Assembly: GCA_031553935.1 (NCBI GenBank)
Contig: JAVBKS010000030.1
Coordinates: 1 to 64,000, forward strand
DNA length: 64,000 bases
Direction of reading: 5' to 3'
Source: JAISDD01 sp031553935
GTDB lineage: Bacteria > Bacillota > Syntrophomonadia > Syntrophomonadales > Syntrophomonadaceae
Shown here: in pieces, positions 44,401 to 52,938 of the stretch
How the letters are laid out: every line of letters starts with the position of its first letter
How positions within the stretch are numbered: position 1 is the stretch's first letter
Program-made: the position numbers and the translations under genes
Notes under the pieces: generated by a model
Database searches by the model: none
Told to the model about the DNA's origin: nothing
What the model saw: only the letters and a program-made list of their open reading frames with translations

Positions 44401-44965
44401 TTCCGCCAAGAGGATTATTAACCCGAAGCCCATAAAATATTTCTAATAGTGGGGTTACCAAGAGCTCAGATACACAATCTAATTCTTGATTGTGCTGCAG
44501 ATTACCTAGAACCAAATCATAGTTACCCTGTATAGGGATTAAAACTTTATCCAGCCAGCTGCCTTCAATTCCAAATTCGAGTTTGTTTTGCATATCCAAT
44601 CTAAAAAGTAATAAATCAGCATCGATGCGTTTGCTGATTTCAATAGTTGCCCGTACTGCGGTACCATGGCCTTCAATGTTTTCCGACAACAAAAAACTCA
44701 TTAACGGATGCTGCAGTTTACAATTTTCTATTTTATTTAGAATGTCTTGTGCACTTGGACTGCCGACACAAAGTATTAGCTGCCTTTTGCCAAGCCATGA
44801 CTGGAGGACATTATCGATGTATGTTAATACTGAAATAATTTCATTATCTGCATGAGTAAACGGTATGCCAACTACTAAATCAAAATCCTTATAAAGACTT
44901 AAATCCTCATCCAAATTGCTGATAATTCGAGCAAAGTATTCTTCAAAGCCAGTATTATTAGTCAT
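41438..44965 (-). CDS. Large fusion: GT-A glycosyltransferase (GT81-like) - helical middle region - GH130-type glycoside phosphorylase
   Basis: A 1175-aa cytoplasmic protein. Residues 1-290 look like a glucosyl- or mannosylglycerate-synthase-type GT: VVGIPFTHADNEI, LRVNNPLGGIYSMS, and YDLVLGNLQHNQELDCVS where relatives have a YRR-type loop. Residues 290-855 are mainly helical and I do not recognise them. Residues 858-1175 are a GH130-like five-bladed propeller: RYENNPILEP, NPGALRISNKVYLFYRAVG, GCEDPRLV with the catalytic Asp near 945, YHGVDHNYVYRLGV and YGAADTSIGLA. GH130 enzymes phosphorolyse beta-mannosides. It may make or turn over a mannosyl or glucosyl compatible solute; that is inference. 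AGAGGAG precedes the ATG. Confidence 0.78.
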   Translation of the reverse strand: MTNNTGFEEYFARIISNLDEDLSLYKDFDLVVGIPFTHADNEIISVLTYIDNVLQSWLGKRQLILCVGSPSAQDILNKIENCKLQHPLMSFLLSENIEGHGTAVRATIEISKRIDADLLLFRLDMQNKLEFGIEGSWLDKVLIPIQGNYDLVLGNLQHNQELDCVSELLVTPLLEIFYGLRVNNPLGGIYSMSHDFVEMLAHEARFWGNSISGSGIDIWIISRALMWNLNIAKANFNNDSCKARNGTSAADFVEVALTLFESIKRDIYYILQDRMVIKIADELAGSMPKEPLQNALNADALISSFRLWSRENHDAIRASKYAALLTLSDLNNDQFKLSNDIWSKIVLDAIHLFIFSDSNYKEIPNMLAAIYQGRLASHLIEINSFRKQLASIYTDNYSELLVQKSDVLKSKVINSFWQKKDDFILNWSQNYEKVRPPFIPLGYMEYVPGKPIVIPKKISGKDGKVIQTDNIFKELRKRYNDRFNDFLYEELELPKDANSSLMIEKMEAFMMHLEQALNSWLPGDLCTEDGLQEFVDAVFENFPPSPIYTVSSDLLRELIVRFPPVNLMIRLGHYQPEYLLKDIGPRHGLSLAYLVENNAYSNHATSWLLDVIKPDGFETIDLQAMVIPTNFRMGVLSSSKLSYLNHLAGRIIVSPLETGMGGKYPRLRYLTSILRRITVAENYSYLFRLISMERKNMGLKLKNSLSGSERSDDFSAISIFENCHHRSMIKRIFDTAMAIIDTKPEIGELLIKMVDGYGLSQVMENNVFLTSTAWSWASFSYKGGVKIPTPSTTSVENRWFNHDFLELLYEELGYDVDELFPIILRLIQEGKSGNNLLDTFLPTRPKEVAVIIQDSTNEPSKYLKRYENNPILEPIADSIWESKYVLNPGALRISNKVYLFYRAVGDDDISHIGLAITDGYKVLARLSEPIFSPLTPEEKAGCEDPRLVVIEDKIFMLYTAYDGNIAQIAAASISIDDFEKGDYLAWKREGLAFKNIWDKDAILFPEKINGKYVIYHRIEPSIWITYMPELKFPINENHAIIIGPRPGRMWDSLKIGAGAQPLKTKYGWLLIYHGVDHNYVYRLGVILVDLNNPDRVIFRSPNPILEPAEDFEIGMSGAWVPNVVFTCGAVAANEKEILEDDDEILVYYGAADTSIGLASATLADLIPEKFRKCEE

Positions 44966-45135
44966 AATAACTCCTCTTTATCGCTTATATCTCAATGATA
45001 ATTATGCGCAACTTTAGTGAATTATATTAAAATCTGCACTAAATAACAGCTAGAATTCTCTTCAACTTTCAGTAGAACTCGTGTCTTCCAATCGAAATTC
45101 ACACTTTCATTTCAACAAACTGGCAAATAGTGTTC

Positions 45136-45177
45136 AAAAAAAACAGACTGCCATATAGCATCGTGCTAATGACAGTC
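45136..45177 (-). terminator. Terminator after the CoA-transferase gene
   Basis: On the minus strand GACTGTCATTAGCA pairs with TGCTATATGGCAGTC and is followed by TGTTTTTTTT. Confidence 0.9.
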
Positions 45178-45227
45178 CGAATTATTGTAATGAATTTTGC
45201 TTATTCAAATTATATTTTCAGATAGTA

Positions 45228-46403
45228 TTAAATGACTTTACGTTCTTTAAAACTTGCAATCTGCTCTTCCGTGTAACCTAATGCTTGTAATAGCTCCGCA
45301 CTATCGGCACCAATTTTCGGTGGTGACGTTCTGAATCCAGGTTTGTAATCAGAAAACTTAGCTGGAAATGCTACCTGAGGAATTCTTTCTTCCACAGGAT
45401 CATCAGCATAAAACCACAATTCTCTGCTCTTAACATGGGGATCCTGCAAGGCTTCCTCATAATTATTAACTGGAGTTATACAGACATCATAATCCTTCAG
45501 TATTTCCATCCACTCGGCAACAGTTTTAGTCTTTACTATTTCAGCTATCTCAACTTTTATTTCCTGTTGGCGTTTCTCATCAGCTAAGCGGTCAGCCATT
45601 AGGTCTTCCCGGTTAACTGCTTTCAAAAATTCTGCCCAGAATTTCTCTTCACCATTGCCAAAGGCAAGGTAACGTCCGTCCTTACCCTGGTAAACATCAT
45701 AAAAAGCATAGTGACCTGATAATGCTTCATTGCCCATTTCAGGATTAATTCCATCTACCATAAATTTTGACATACCCATAATCTGAAAAACAATCAGACT
45801 GTCAGCTAAAGCGATATCTATATATTGTCCGACTCCATTTTTTTGCTTGCCCATTAAGGCCGCCAATATAGCCATAGTCGCATTATATGTACCTGCAACA
45901 TCGCCAAATGGTGTAGCGGGAATAGATGGTCTTCCTTCTTTAGTACCTATGGTATTGAGAACTCCCATAACGCTAAGATAATTCACATCATGTCCAGGTA
46001 AATGCTTGTAGGGGCTGTCTTGCCCATATCCAGTAATTGAACAGTAAACTAAACCAGGATTAATGGCTTTAAGGTCATCATATCCTAATCCTAAGCGTTC
46101 CATTGCTCCCGGTCGATAAGCTTCTACGAGAACATCGGCAGTTTTTACTAAGTTTAAGAATATTTCCTTTCCTTCTTGGTTGCGCAAATCCAATCTGATA
46201 CTTTTTTTATTGCGATTTACAGTATAATAGTAGACGCTAAATTTCTTAATTTTGTGTTCTAGCAAACGCATATAGTCTCCGCCCATATGGTCTTCTACCT
46301 TAATAACTTCTGCCCCCAGGTCTGCTAACATTTGAGTACAAAACGGTCCAGGCAACAGTCTTGATAAATCCAATACTCTAATTCCCTCTAATGGTAATTG
46401 CAT
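45228..46403 (-). CDS. CaiB/BaiF-family (class III) CoA-transferase
   Basis: A 391-aa class III CoA transferase: the N-terminal LPLEGIRVLDLSRLLPGPFCTQ (split here to EGIRVLDLSRLLPGPFC), LADLGAEVIKVE, the catalytic aspartate region PGHDVNYLSVMG near residue 140, and GGDYMR. It moves CoA between acyl-CoA and a free acid, such as a carnitine, bile-acid or aromatic substrate; which one is not clear. AGGAGG precedes the ATG. It is divergent from a TetR regulator that probably controls it, and ends at a strong terminator. Confidence 0.93.
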   Translation of the reverse strand: MQLPLEGIRVLDLSRLLPGPFCTQMLADLGAEVIKVEDHMGGDYMRLLEHKIKKFSVYYYTVNRNKKSIRLDLRNQEGKEIFLNLVKTADVLVEAYRPGAMERLGLGYDDLKAINPGLVYCSITGYGQDSPYKHLPGHDVNYLSVMGVLNTIGTKEGRPSIPATPFGDVAGTYNATMAILAALMGKQKNGVGQYIDIALADSLIVFQIMGMSKFMVDGINPEMGNEALSGHYAFYDVYQGKDGRYLAFGNGEEKFWAEFLKAVNREDLMADRLADEKRQQEIKVEIAEIVKTKTVAEWMEILKDYDVCITPVNNYEEALQDPHVKSRELWFYADDPVEERIPQVAFPAKFSDYKPGFRTSPPKIGADSAELLQALGYTEEQIASFKERKVI

Positions 46404-46982
46404 TAATTTCTACCTCCTGAATTTGGTTATTTTCTTGAATTTTTTTTTGGCCTGAAGATAAATGTAGGTTTTCGTATATCATTGCTTTTTGCTCCAAGTG
46501 TTTTAATGGTTTTTGCGAAAAACAAAACTCATCAGCCTGCTTACTAATGTCATGAAAACGCCCTATTTACTGTTATCACCAACCTCCCCTGCAAATTAAT
46601 CTTGATCGGTCAGTCATTAATCAGGTTTTGTCCAAATCTAAACTAGGAGTGCTAAAATCGGTAAACTTATTCAGAATGTTAATGCAAATGTTGACTTCAG
46701 AGTTAACAGCCCCGAAGCTTATGATTAAAACATGTCGCTTTGTTTTTTGTAGCACAAGGTGGTTGATTAATTATTGTTGTGCTTTTTTGATATTATCATC
46801 ATGCTATATAATTGTCAACATTGTGCTGATATCGATTTCGCTTCAAAATTTCATTGGTAAATTCAGCAATTTCTAAGTTGAAATAATTGGCAAATGCCTC
46901 TATACCTTCGGTCAAACTTGCTATAAAGTAAAAAAAGTCGTAAAATAAACTCTTGTATAGTCAATTAAAAGGACAAAATGAA
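46404..46982. promoter_or_regulatory. Divergent control region between the CoA-transferase and TetR genes
   Basis: No convincing gene in 579 bases. A partly palindromic element at 46603-46623 (TGATCGGTCAGTCATTAATCA, outer TGAT/ATCA and inner TCAgTCA) resembles a TetR-family operator of the GACT/GACC type. It lies on the CoA-transferase side. The rest is AT-rich with a possible sigma-A start near the TetR gene. Confidence 0.45.
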
Positions 46983-47651
46983 ATGAACGACAAAGCGCAA
47001 AAAACCAGAGCAAAGATTTTATCGGAATTTAAAAAGCTATATGATCTGCAAGGTTATGAAAAAACTACCTTTGCCCAGCTAAGTTCGAATTGCGGGATAA
47101 GTATCGGTCTGGTAAGATTCTATTTTAATAAAAAGGAAAACCTATTATTTGCCATTAATGCACAATCACTGCAGAGCGTAAAATATGCTATCAATAAAAT
47201 CACCAAAGTGCCTGATGATCCTCTCTTGCAAATACTATTATCAGTTTTGTTTATAACTTATTTGGGCAATAAAAATTTGGAAAACTATAAACAAATGTAT
47301 GAGGTATCAGAAAATTCAGCGCTTATAGATAAGCTCTCTGAATTCTGTTATAGATTGTTTTTAGATGCTATTTGGAAATTACAAATGCCCCTGGATGAGG
47401 CTGATATATGGACTGGAAGCAATTGTGCGGTTGTTAGCTTCTACACTATGATTAAGCGTTACTATTCTGCTAAACTGCCACTAAACTATTACCGTCTGTT
47501 CAAATTGTTTTGCGATATTTCTTTTATTCAGATCAATTATTCAGAAGTCAAAAAATACCATTCCATGTGTATTGATATTTTTGAATCATTAGATAAGGAT
47601 CAATTCTTAATAGAATACCAAGAAGATTTCAATCGGAATTTAACGTGCTAG
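46983..47651 (+). CDS. TetR-family transcriptional regulator
   Basis: A 222-aa regulator. The N-terminal helix-turn-helix is clear: AKILSEFKKLYDLQGYEKTT, FAQLSSNCGISIGLVRFYFNK, KENLLFAI. The rest is a helical ligand domain without family-specific motifs. ATG 46983 is preferred over the longer frame. It most likely represses the divergent CoA-transferase gene and would be relieved by an acyl-CoA or related ligand; that is inference from orientation. Confidence 0.87.
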   Translation: MNDKAQKTRAKILSEFKKLYDLQGYEKTTFAQLSSNCGISIGLVRFYFNKKENLLFAINAQSLQSVKYAINKITKVPDDPLLQILLSVLFITYLGNKNLENYKQMYEVSENSALIDKLSEFCYRLFLDAIWKLQMPLDEADIWTGSNCAVVSFYTMIKRYYSAKLPLNYYRLFKLFCDISFIQINYSEVKKYHSMCIDIFESLDKDQFLIEYQEDFNRNLTC

Positions 47652-47690
47652 AATATTCTCTTATCTAACGATTCTTTTGTTCAAGTATTG

Positions 47691-49487
47691 CTAACTACTC
47701 AGATCTTCAAGTTGATCGAGTAATTCCTTGAAGTAATCCAAAGCATTATTGATGGGTATCGAGGTTGTTAAATCAACTCCCGTTTTCTTTAAGATTTCTA
47801 GTGGATAATCCGAACTTCCTGCAGTCAAGAATTCCATGTAATCCTTCACCGCTTTCTCACCTTCGCTAATAATACTCTGCTTAATTGCAGTAGCGGCCGA
47901 AAACCCAGTGGCATACTTATAAACATAAAAACTCGAATAAAAATGTGGAATCCTGGCCCATTCCCAAGCTATTTGCTCATCTAAGACCACATCTTTTCCA
48001 TAGTACATGCGGTTTAGGTCAAGATATATTTCGTTGCAGCGCTGAGGAGTTAGCGCTTCACCTTGTTCCGCGATTTCATGAATAATTTTTTCGAATTCTG
48101 CAAACATCGTCTGCCTAAAAACTGTCCCTCGAAACTGTTCCAGGTAATGGTTGATAAGATACATCTTTTCTCTTTTGTCGCTGCTGTTAGCGATTAGATA
48201 GTCGATTAACAACGATTCATTTACAGTCGATGCAACTTCGGCTAAGAAAATGCTATATTTACTATAAGTGTACGGTTGCTTTCGGTTCGAATAATACGTA
48301 TGCATTGAATGCCCCAATTCATGCGCCAAAGTAAAGATATCATTAAGCTTATCGTCATAGTTCATCAAGATATATGGATGAGTATCATAAGCTCCCCAAG
48401 AATATGCACCGCTGGTTTTGCCCTCATTCTCATAAACATCTACCCAGCCACCATCTAAACCTTCTATCATAGTTGCCAAGTAATCCTTTCCTAATGGAGC
48501 CAGGCCCTTCAATAATATTTCATGGGCTTTCTCATAGCCAACTTTGACATTATGCTCAGCTACTAATGGATTATATAGGTCATACATGTGGATGGAATCG
48601 AGGCCAAGCATTTTTTTGCGCAGCTCCATATAGCGGTGAAGTGAAGGTAAATGCTGATGTACTGAATCGATCAAGCTTTCGTAGACTTTAATCTCGATAT
48701 TGTCACTTGCAAGCGCTGCTTCCAGTGATGACGAATATTTGCGGACTTTTGCATAAAAGATGTCACTTTTAACGCTTCCATTTAAAGACGCTCCGATGGT
48801 ATTGATTAATTTACCATAACTATCATAAAGAGAGTCAAAAGTTGACTTCCTTACTTCACGGTTTGGGCTCTCCATTAGTCCGCCATAACGTCCTTTAGTA
48901 ACTTCCACTTTGTTGCCGTTTTCATCAGTAATCTCCGCAAATTTTATATCGGCATTATTAAGCATAGTGAAAATATTTCTTGAACTTATTGACAAATCTG
49001 CCGACATAGCAATAATTTTCTCTTCGGCAGGGCTTAGAATATGGTCTTTTAGCCGGAATAGTTCTGCAAAAAAATGACTGTACTGCTTGAGCTTAGGTTC
49101 TTCCTCCATATATGAATATATCAATTCTTCTTCGATCGAAGATATTTCCGGAATGATAAAAGAAATCATGCTGCCTGCTTCGATTGCCAATGCCTCAATG
49201 CGCGCAAATAATCTCTGATAAGTATCATTAGCATTATCTTCATCCCGCCGCATTCGCGCATAAATATAGAGTTTCTCTATCAAACGATCCAATTTTTCCG
49301 AGTCTTGCAGACATCCCCATAAATTCTTTGCACTTTCACCTATTTGGTTCTGATAAGGAATGACCAGTTCCAAATACTCTCTGACTAGTTTGAAATCTTG
49401 TTCCCAGGCATCATTTGCAGCATAAATGTCCTCCAGTTTCCATTTATACCGGTTGTCCATTTCGTTTCTCTTCTTATTTGCTCTCAC
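47691..49487 (-). CDS. pepF: Oligoendopeptidase F
   Basis: A 598-aa M3 metallopeptidase: helical N-terminal lobe and the zinc site HELGHSMHTYY near residue 383 with the downstream Glu in EVASTVNESLL. It cleaves medium-size peptides in the cytoplasm. The start is GTG 49487 with ACGGAGG five bases before it. In sporulators PepF overproduction affects sporulation, but no special role is implied here. Length is normal. Confidence 0.96.
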   Translation of the reverse strand: MRANKKRNEMDNRYKWKLEDIYAANDAWEQDFKLVREYLELVIPYQNQIGESAKNLWGCLQDSEKLDRLIEKLYIYARMRRDEDNANDTYQRLFARIEALAIEAGSMISFIIPEISSIEEELIYSYMEEEPKLKQYSHFFAELFRLKDHILSPAEEKIIAMSADLSISSRNIFTMLNNADIKFAEITDENGNKVEVTKGRYGGLMESPNREVRKSTFDSLYDSYGKLINTIGASLNGSVKSDIFYAKVRKYSSSLEAALASDNIEIKVYESLIDSVHQHLPSLHRYMELRKKMLGLDSIHMYDLYNPLVAEHNVKVGYEKAHEILLKGLAPLGKDYLATMIEGLDGGWVDVYENEGKTSGAYSWGAYDTHPYILMNYDDKLNDIFTLAHELGHSMHTYYSNRKQPYTYSKYSIFLAEVASTVNESLLIDYLIANSSDKREKMYLINHYLEQFRGTVFRQTMFAEFEKIIHEIAEQGEALTPQRCNEIYLDLNRMYYGKDVVLDEQIAWEWARIPHFYSSFYVYKYATGFSAATAIKQSIISEGEKAVKDYMEFLTAGSSDYPLEILKKTGVDLTTSIPINNALDYFKELLDQLEDLSS

Positions 49488-49627
49488 AAGTACCTCCGTT
49501 AAATATACTTACTTGTATAGTTTTTTCACTGATTCTCTCCAGAATTTTCAACTCATTAGTATAATGTTAATGATAAGTTAGCCTTAATCAGTATAAATTA
49601 TCACTATTATTGTTTATATGGCATATT

Positions 49628-49656
49628 TTTAATAAGCTTAATAATAATGATATAAT
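49628..49656 (+). promoter_or_regulatory. Promoter of the flavin reductase gene
   Basis: TATAAT at 49651-49656, a 17-bp spacer and a moderate -35 TTTAAT (49628-49633), followed by AAGGAGG before the ATG. Confidence 0.55.
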
Positions 49657-49681
49657 ACCTTAATTAAGGAGGCCAGTATTT

Positions 49682-50173
49682 ATGGATAAATTTCACTTTA
49701 GTAGTTTATTTACCGATAAACTTCCTCGCGGAGGTTTCTTAACCGTTGCCCAGGAGGGCAAGCTCAATACTATGACTATTGCTTGGGGCTCGATCGGTTT
49801 CATTTGGCAGAAGGCTATAGTTATTGCCCTGGTCCGCCCCTCGCGCTACACTTTTGATATGCTCAGTGATGCAGATAACTTTTCACTTAGTTTCCCTTAT
49901 GATAACAGCATGAGAAAAGAGCTTGCCGCAGTCGGAAGTAAAAGCGGACGCGACCTCAATAAATTTGAAGAGTTTAACTTGAAAACCAAGCCCAGCCACA
50001 GCATTTCAAGCCCGGTTATTGAAGGCTGCGAATTGTATTATGAATGCAGAGTACTTGTGAAGCAAGCTCTTGAGCAGGAAAATTTTCCCGAAGAAATTCA
50101 AGCTACATTTTACCCGCAAGGCGATTACCATGTTCTATTTTTCGGCGAAATAATTACTTCATATAAAGCGTAA
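49682..50173 (+). CDS. Flavin reductase-like (FMN-binding split barrel) protein
   Basis: A 163-aa protein: LPRGGFLTVAQEGKLNTMTIAWGSIG, then IALVRPSRYTFDML and FSLSFPYDN, the split-barrel flavin-reductase fold. Family members bind FMN and act in electron transfer or as oxidoreductases; no partner is adjacent. AAGGAGG precedes the ATG. Confidence 0.85.
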   Translation: MDKFHFSSLFTDKLPRGGFLTVAQEGKLNTMTIAWGSIGFIWQKAIVIALVRPSRYTFDMLSDADNFSLSFPYDNSMRKELAAVGSKSGRDLNKFEEFNLKTKPSHSISSPVIEGCELYYECRVLVKQALEQENFPEEIQATFYPQGDYHVLFFGEIITSYKA

Positions 50174-50252
50174 ATAAGCCTAGCAATCATTGACGTCATC
50201 ATTATCGCCAACTATAATTTAATATATTTGATTTGATTGTGGGGTTTAGGCC

Positions 50253-51185
50253 ATAAACACTCTCCCCGATGAAGCCAAAGGGATTGTTTTCGCAGTATTT
50301 TCCTATTTGCTTTGGGGCATTCTGCCATTATACTGGAAATTGCTTGAGCAAGTGCCTGCGTATGAAATACTTTCGCACCGAATTTTTTGGTGTTTGATTT
50401 TCGTGATAATTCTAATCTATTCCAAGGGTCAGTGGGATCTGACGATAAATGAAATAAAGAATATTATTAAGAATTACCGGCGAGTATTCGGGGTGATACT
50501 CGCTGCGTTATTCATTAATAGCAATTGGTTTTTATATATCTGGGCAGTAAATAATAATCATTTAGTAGATGCCAGCCTCGGTTTTTATATCAACCCTTTA
50601 ATTAGCGTCCTTTTAGGTATGATCTTTCTTAAGGAGCGGTTTAATGCCACTCAGTATACTGCTTTTTTGATTGCCCTATCCGGCGTGCTTTTCCTAATAT
50701 TTAAACTTGGACATATTCCCTACATTTCATTGATACTGGCAACTTCGTTCGCCTTTTATTCATTACTAAAGAAAACCTATCCGACAAGTCCACTGACCAG
50801 TATAGGTCTTGACACCCTAATTGCCTCATTTTTATCGATTGTAGTTATTATTTATTTTCAAAAAACTGGGATCGGTCATTTCGGCTGGCAATTTCCCATC
50901 AACTCATTGTTACTCATTGGTGCAGGGGTAGTTACTGCCATACCGCTTCTGCTTTTCGTTATGGCTGCCAAACATATGACACTTTCACTCCTAGGTTTCA
51001 TACAATACATAAGCCCAACAATGACCCTATTAATTGGTATATTCATTTATCATGAAAGTTTTACCATTAATCATTTTATCGCTTTTCTACTAATTTGGCT
51101 GGGTTTACTACTTTTCTCTTGGGCCCAAGCGAAAGCTTATGCATCGCTTGAAACCCGACTTCACCCCAAAAAAATTGAAAATTAG
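50253..51185 (+). CDS. rarD: RarD/EamA-family transporter with no standard start codon in the expected place
   Basis: About 310 aa with ten membrane helices and the RarD signature GILPLYWKLLEQVPAYEILSHR. Later segments include NWFLYIWAVNNNHLVDASLG and GFIQYISPTMTLLIGI. The family is grouped with chloramphenicol-sensitivity and drug/metabolite exporters. The first normal start in frame is TTG 50307, which would begin inside helix 1. Residues IVFAVFSYL upstream, in the same frame, clearly belong to that helix. The frame opens after TAG 50250-50252, and ATA 50253 stands where a start is expected, so either a rare start is used or the start is mutated. Confidence 0.85.
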   Translation: MNTLPDEAKGIVFAVFSYLLWGILPLYWKLLEQVPAYEILSHRIFWCLIFVIILIYSKGQWDLTINEIKNIIKNYRRVFGVILAALFINSNWFLYIWAVNNNHLVDASLGFYINPLISVLLGMIFLKERFNATQYTAFLIALSGVLFLIFKLGHIPYISLILATSFAFYSLLKKTYPTSPLTSIGLDTLIASFLSIVVIIYFQKTGIGHFGWQFPINSLLLIGAGVVTAIPLLLFVMAAKHMTLSLLGFIQYISPTMTLLIGIFIYHESFTINHFIAFLLIWLGLLLFSWAQAKAYASLETRLHPKKIEN

Positions 51186-51337
51186 TACCATGTCATAGTA
51201 CATTAAGTAATTGGATTTTGTGCGACTCGGGTTAAGCAGCAGCTTTCTTGCCCACTTATTTTGGCATTTGCTTGTTCGTTATTCAATATTTTACTGCCTA
51301 TTTTTATCATTTATTTGGTTAATCTTGGAGGCAATAG

Positions 51338-51430
51338 ATGCAATTAAGCGAGGCAATCTGAAAGGTATATGAGCTGTCACTACCAAAGCACAACCGCGAC
51401 AAGCGCTATTCCAGCTTTTATAACATATAA
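51338..51430 (+). pseudogene. Remnant of a small HTH-type gene with an in-frame TGA
   Basis: GGAGG, then ATG and MQLSEAI, then TGA (51359-51361), and in the same frame KVYELSLPKHNRDKRYSSFYN to TAA. The start looks like small XRE-type regulators that begin LSEAIRKRIYELS, where the stop stands in place of an Arg codon (CGA to TGA). It lies beside an orphan holin and is probably a decayed phage piece. Confidence 0.4.
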
Positions 51431-51437
51431 TACATTT

Positions 51438-51713
51438 CTATTTCAGCGGGAGATTCGTCTGTACAGATTTCCCTTTAACTTTCCCCTTTAAAATGTCCAA
51501 ATACTGGTCGGCAGCAAGGGCCTCTCTCGTGAAACTGTTATTCTTCCACCATGTCCATAATGAAGCTCCAATCGTTAAGCACAAGCTAATTATTTGTTTT
51601 AACTGCTCATCTCCAATTAGCAAGAACGACATGCCAAATATGGTTAGGCTCTGATTAACCAAGGCCAGGACCAAAACCAAAGTCCTTATTAAAGTAGCAT
51701 TTTTTATCTGCAC
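51438..51713 (-). CDS. SPP1-type phage holin, orphan
   Basis: A 91-aa protein with two hydrophobic segments (IRTLVLVLALVNQSLTIFG; QIISLCLTIGASLWTWW) and the family trait WKNNSFTREALAADQYL near residue 56. SPP1-type holins form the lysis pore for a phage endolysin, but no endolysin or other late genes are present. The start is GTG 51713. It may be a prophage relic or a co-opted gene. It is convergent with the broken HTH remnant. Confidence 0.8.
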   Translation of the reverse strand: MQIKNATLIRTLVLVLALVNQSLTIFGMSFLLIGDEQLKQIISLCLTIGASLWTWWKNNSFTREALAADQYLDILKGKVKGKSVQTNLPLK

Positions 51714-51898
51714 TTACAACACTCCCTTCAGCTCTGCAACGACGCGCAAATTACGGATGTTCGTCTCTTTAATATTGATAATTATGTGCCCTTCAAAATT
51801 TCTATTGAGGATGGCTAGAGCTCATTTATTTCTCATATAAACATATTCAAAACATGGTTTTCATATTATTAAAAAAATTATCGCTGAGGTATTATTTC

Positions 51899-52900
51899 AT
51901 GAATATACTGGTTGCTGGTGGTGCAGGTTACATCGGCTCTCACACCTGTGCAGCATTGCTTAACGCTGGCCAAACAGTCATTGTTGTCGATAACCTTTTA
52001 AGGAGCAGGAAAGAAAACATCCATGGAATTGAACAGCTTTCAGGACAAGGAATTATTTTTTATCAGGTAGACGCAACCGATCAGGAAGCTCTTAATAGCA
52101 TATTTGAACGTCATCGAATAGATGCGGTTATTCATTTAGCCGGCTTTAAAACCGTAGTTGAGTCTATTCGAAGACCGCTATATTACTATTATAACAATTT
52201 GCTGACTACCATCACCCTAAGCCAAGCCTGCCTAAAATACGGGGTCAACAAGTTTATTTTCTCTTCTTCAGCATCTGTTTATGGACAAAACCCAGTTCCT
52301 TTTACTGAGAACATGGCCATCTGCAGAGCAAATAATCCCTATGGAGAAAGCAAAATCATGAGTGAGAAAATCCTTATCGATATTGCTCGCAACAAGCCGA
52401 GTTTTTCATTAATCATATTTCGATACTTTAATCCTATCGGCGCTCATGAAAGCGGCTTAATTGGAGATAATACTTCTCTTCCTGAAAATAGTCTTATTGG
52501 CAATGTAATCAAGATCGCTTTGACGAAAAACTCCAAACTGATTATCTACGGAAATGATTATCCTAGTCACGACGGAACTGCAGTTCGAGACTTCGTTCAT
52601 GTTTGCGATCTTGCGGAAGCGCATGCTATGGCTTTGCTTAAGATGCCAAAATTAACAGGCATTAATATATATAACCTAGGAACCGGGAAAGGAATCTCAA
52701 TTCTGCAGTTAGTTGCTGCTTTTGAAGATGCAAATGATATTATTATACCCTATGAATTCCGTTCCCGCCGTCCAGGCGATTTAGATATTTGCTATGCTGA
52801 TCCTAGCAAAGCCCGATTTGAACTAAATTGGCAGGCAAAGCGAGGTTTGCATGATATGGTTAGAGACTCCTGGGTAGTTGCAAAGAAACAAAATTGCTGA
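51899..52900 (+). CDS. galE: UDP-glucose 4-epimerase
   Basis: A 333-aa extended short-chain dehydrogenase: NAD-binding GGAGYIGSHTC at residue 7, VIHLAGFKTVVES, catalytic SSSASVYG and YGESK (Tyr-x-x-x-Lys), and the substrate-binding RYFNPIGAH. It interconverts UDP-glucose and UDP-galactose for surface glycans. ATG 51899 is chosen over the upstream in-frame start because the GAGGT site and the family N-terminus both fit it. Confidence 0.95.
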   Translation: MNILVAGGAGYIGSHTCAALLNAGQTVIVVDNLLRSRKENIHGIEQLSGQGIIFYQVDATDQEALNSIFERHRIDAVIHLAGFKTVVESIRRPLYYYYNNLLTTITLSQACLKYGVNKFIFSSSASVYGQNPVPFTENMAICRANNPYGESKIMSEKILIDIARNKPSFSLIIFRYFNPIGAHESGLIGDNTSLPENSLIGNVIKIALTKNSKLIIYGNDYPSHDGTAVRDFVHVCDLAEAHAMALLKMPKLTGINIYNLGTGKGISILQLVAAFEDANDIIIPYEFRSRRPGDLDICYADPSKARFELNWQAKRGLHDMVRDSWVVAKKQNC

Positions 52901-52938
52901 ATAAAGCGAAACCAAAAAGGCTGAAATTTTCAGAACAA

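Noticed and set aside
46628..46876. 82-codon plus-strand frame in the CoA-transferase/TetR gap
   Set aside because: It starts with TTG, has no ribosome site, and its composition is that of AT-rich intergenic DNA.
51359..51361. TGA in the small HTH fragment as selenocysteine
   Set aside because: There is no SECIS-like hairpin, and the product would be a short truncated HTH fragment.
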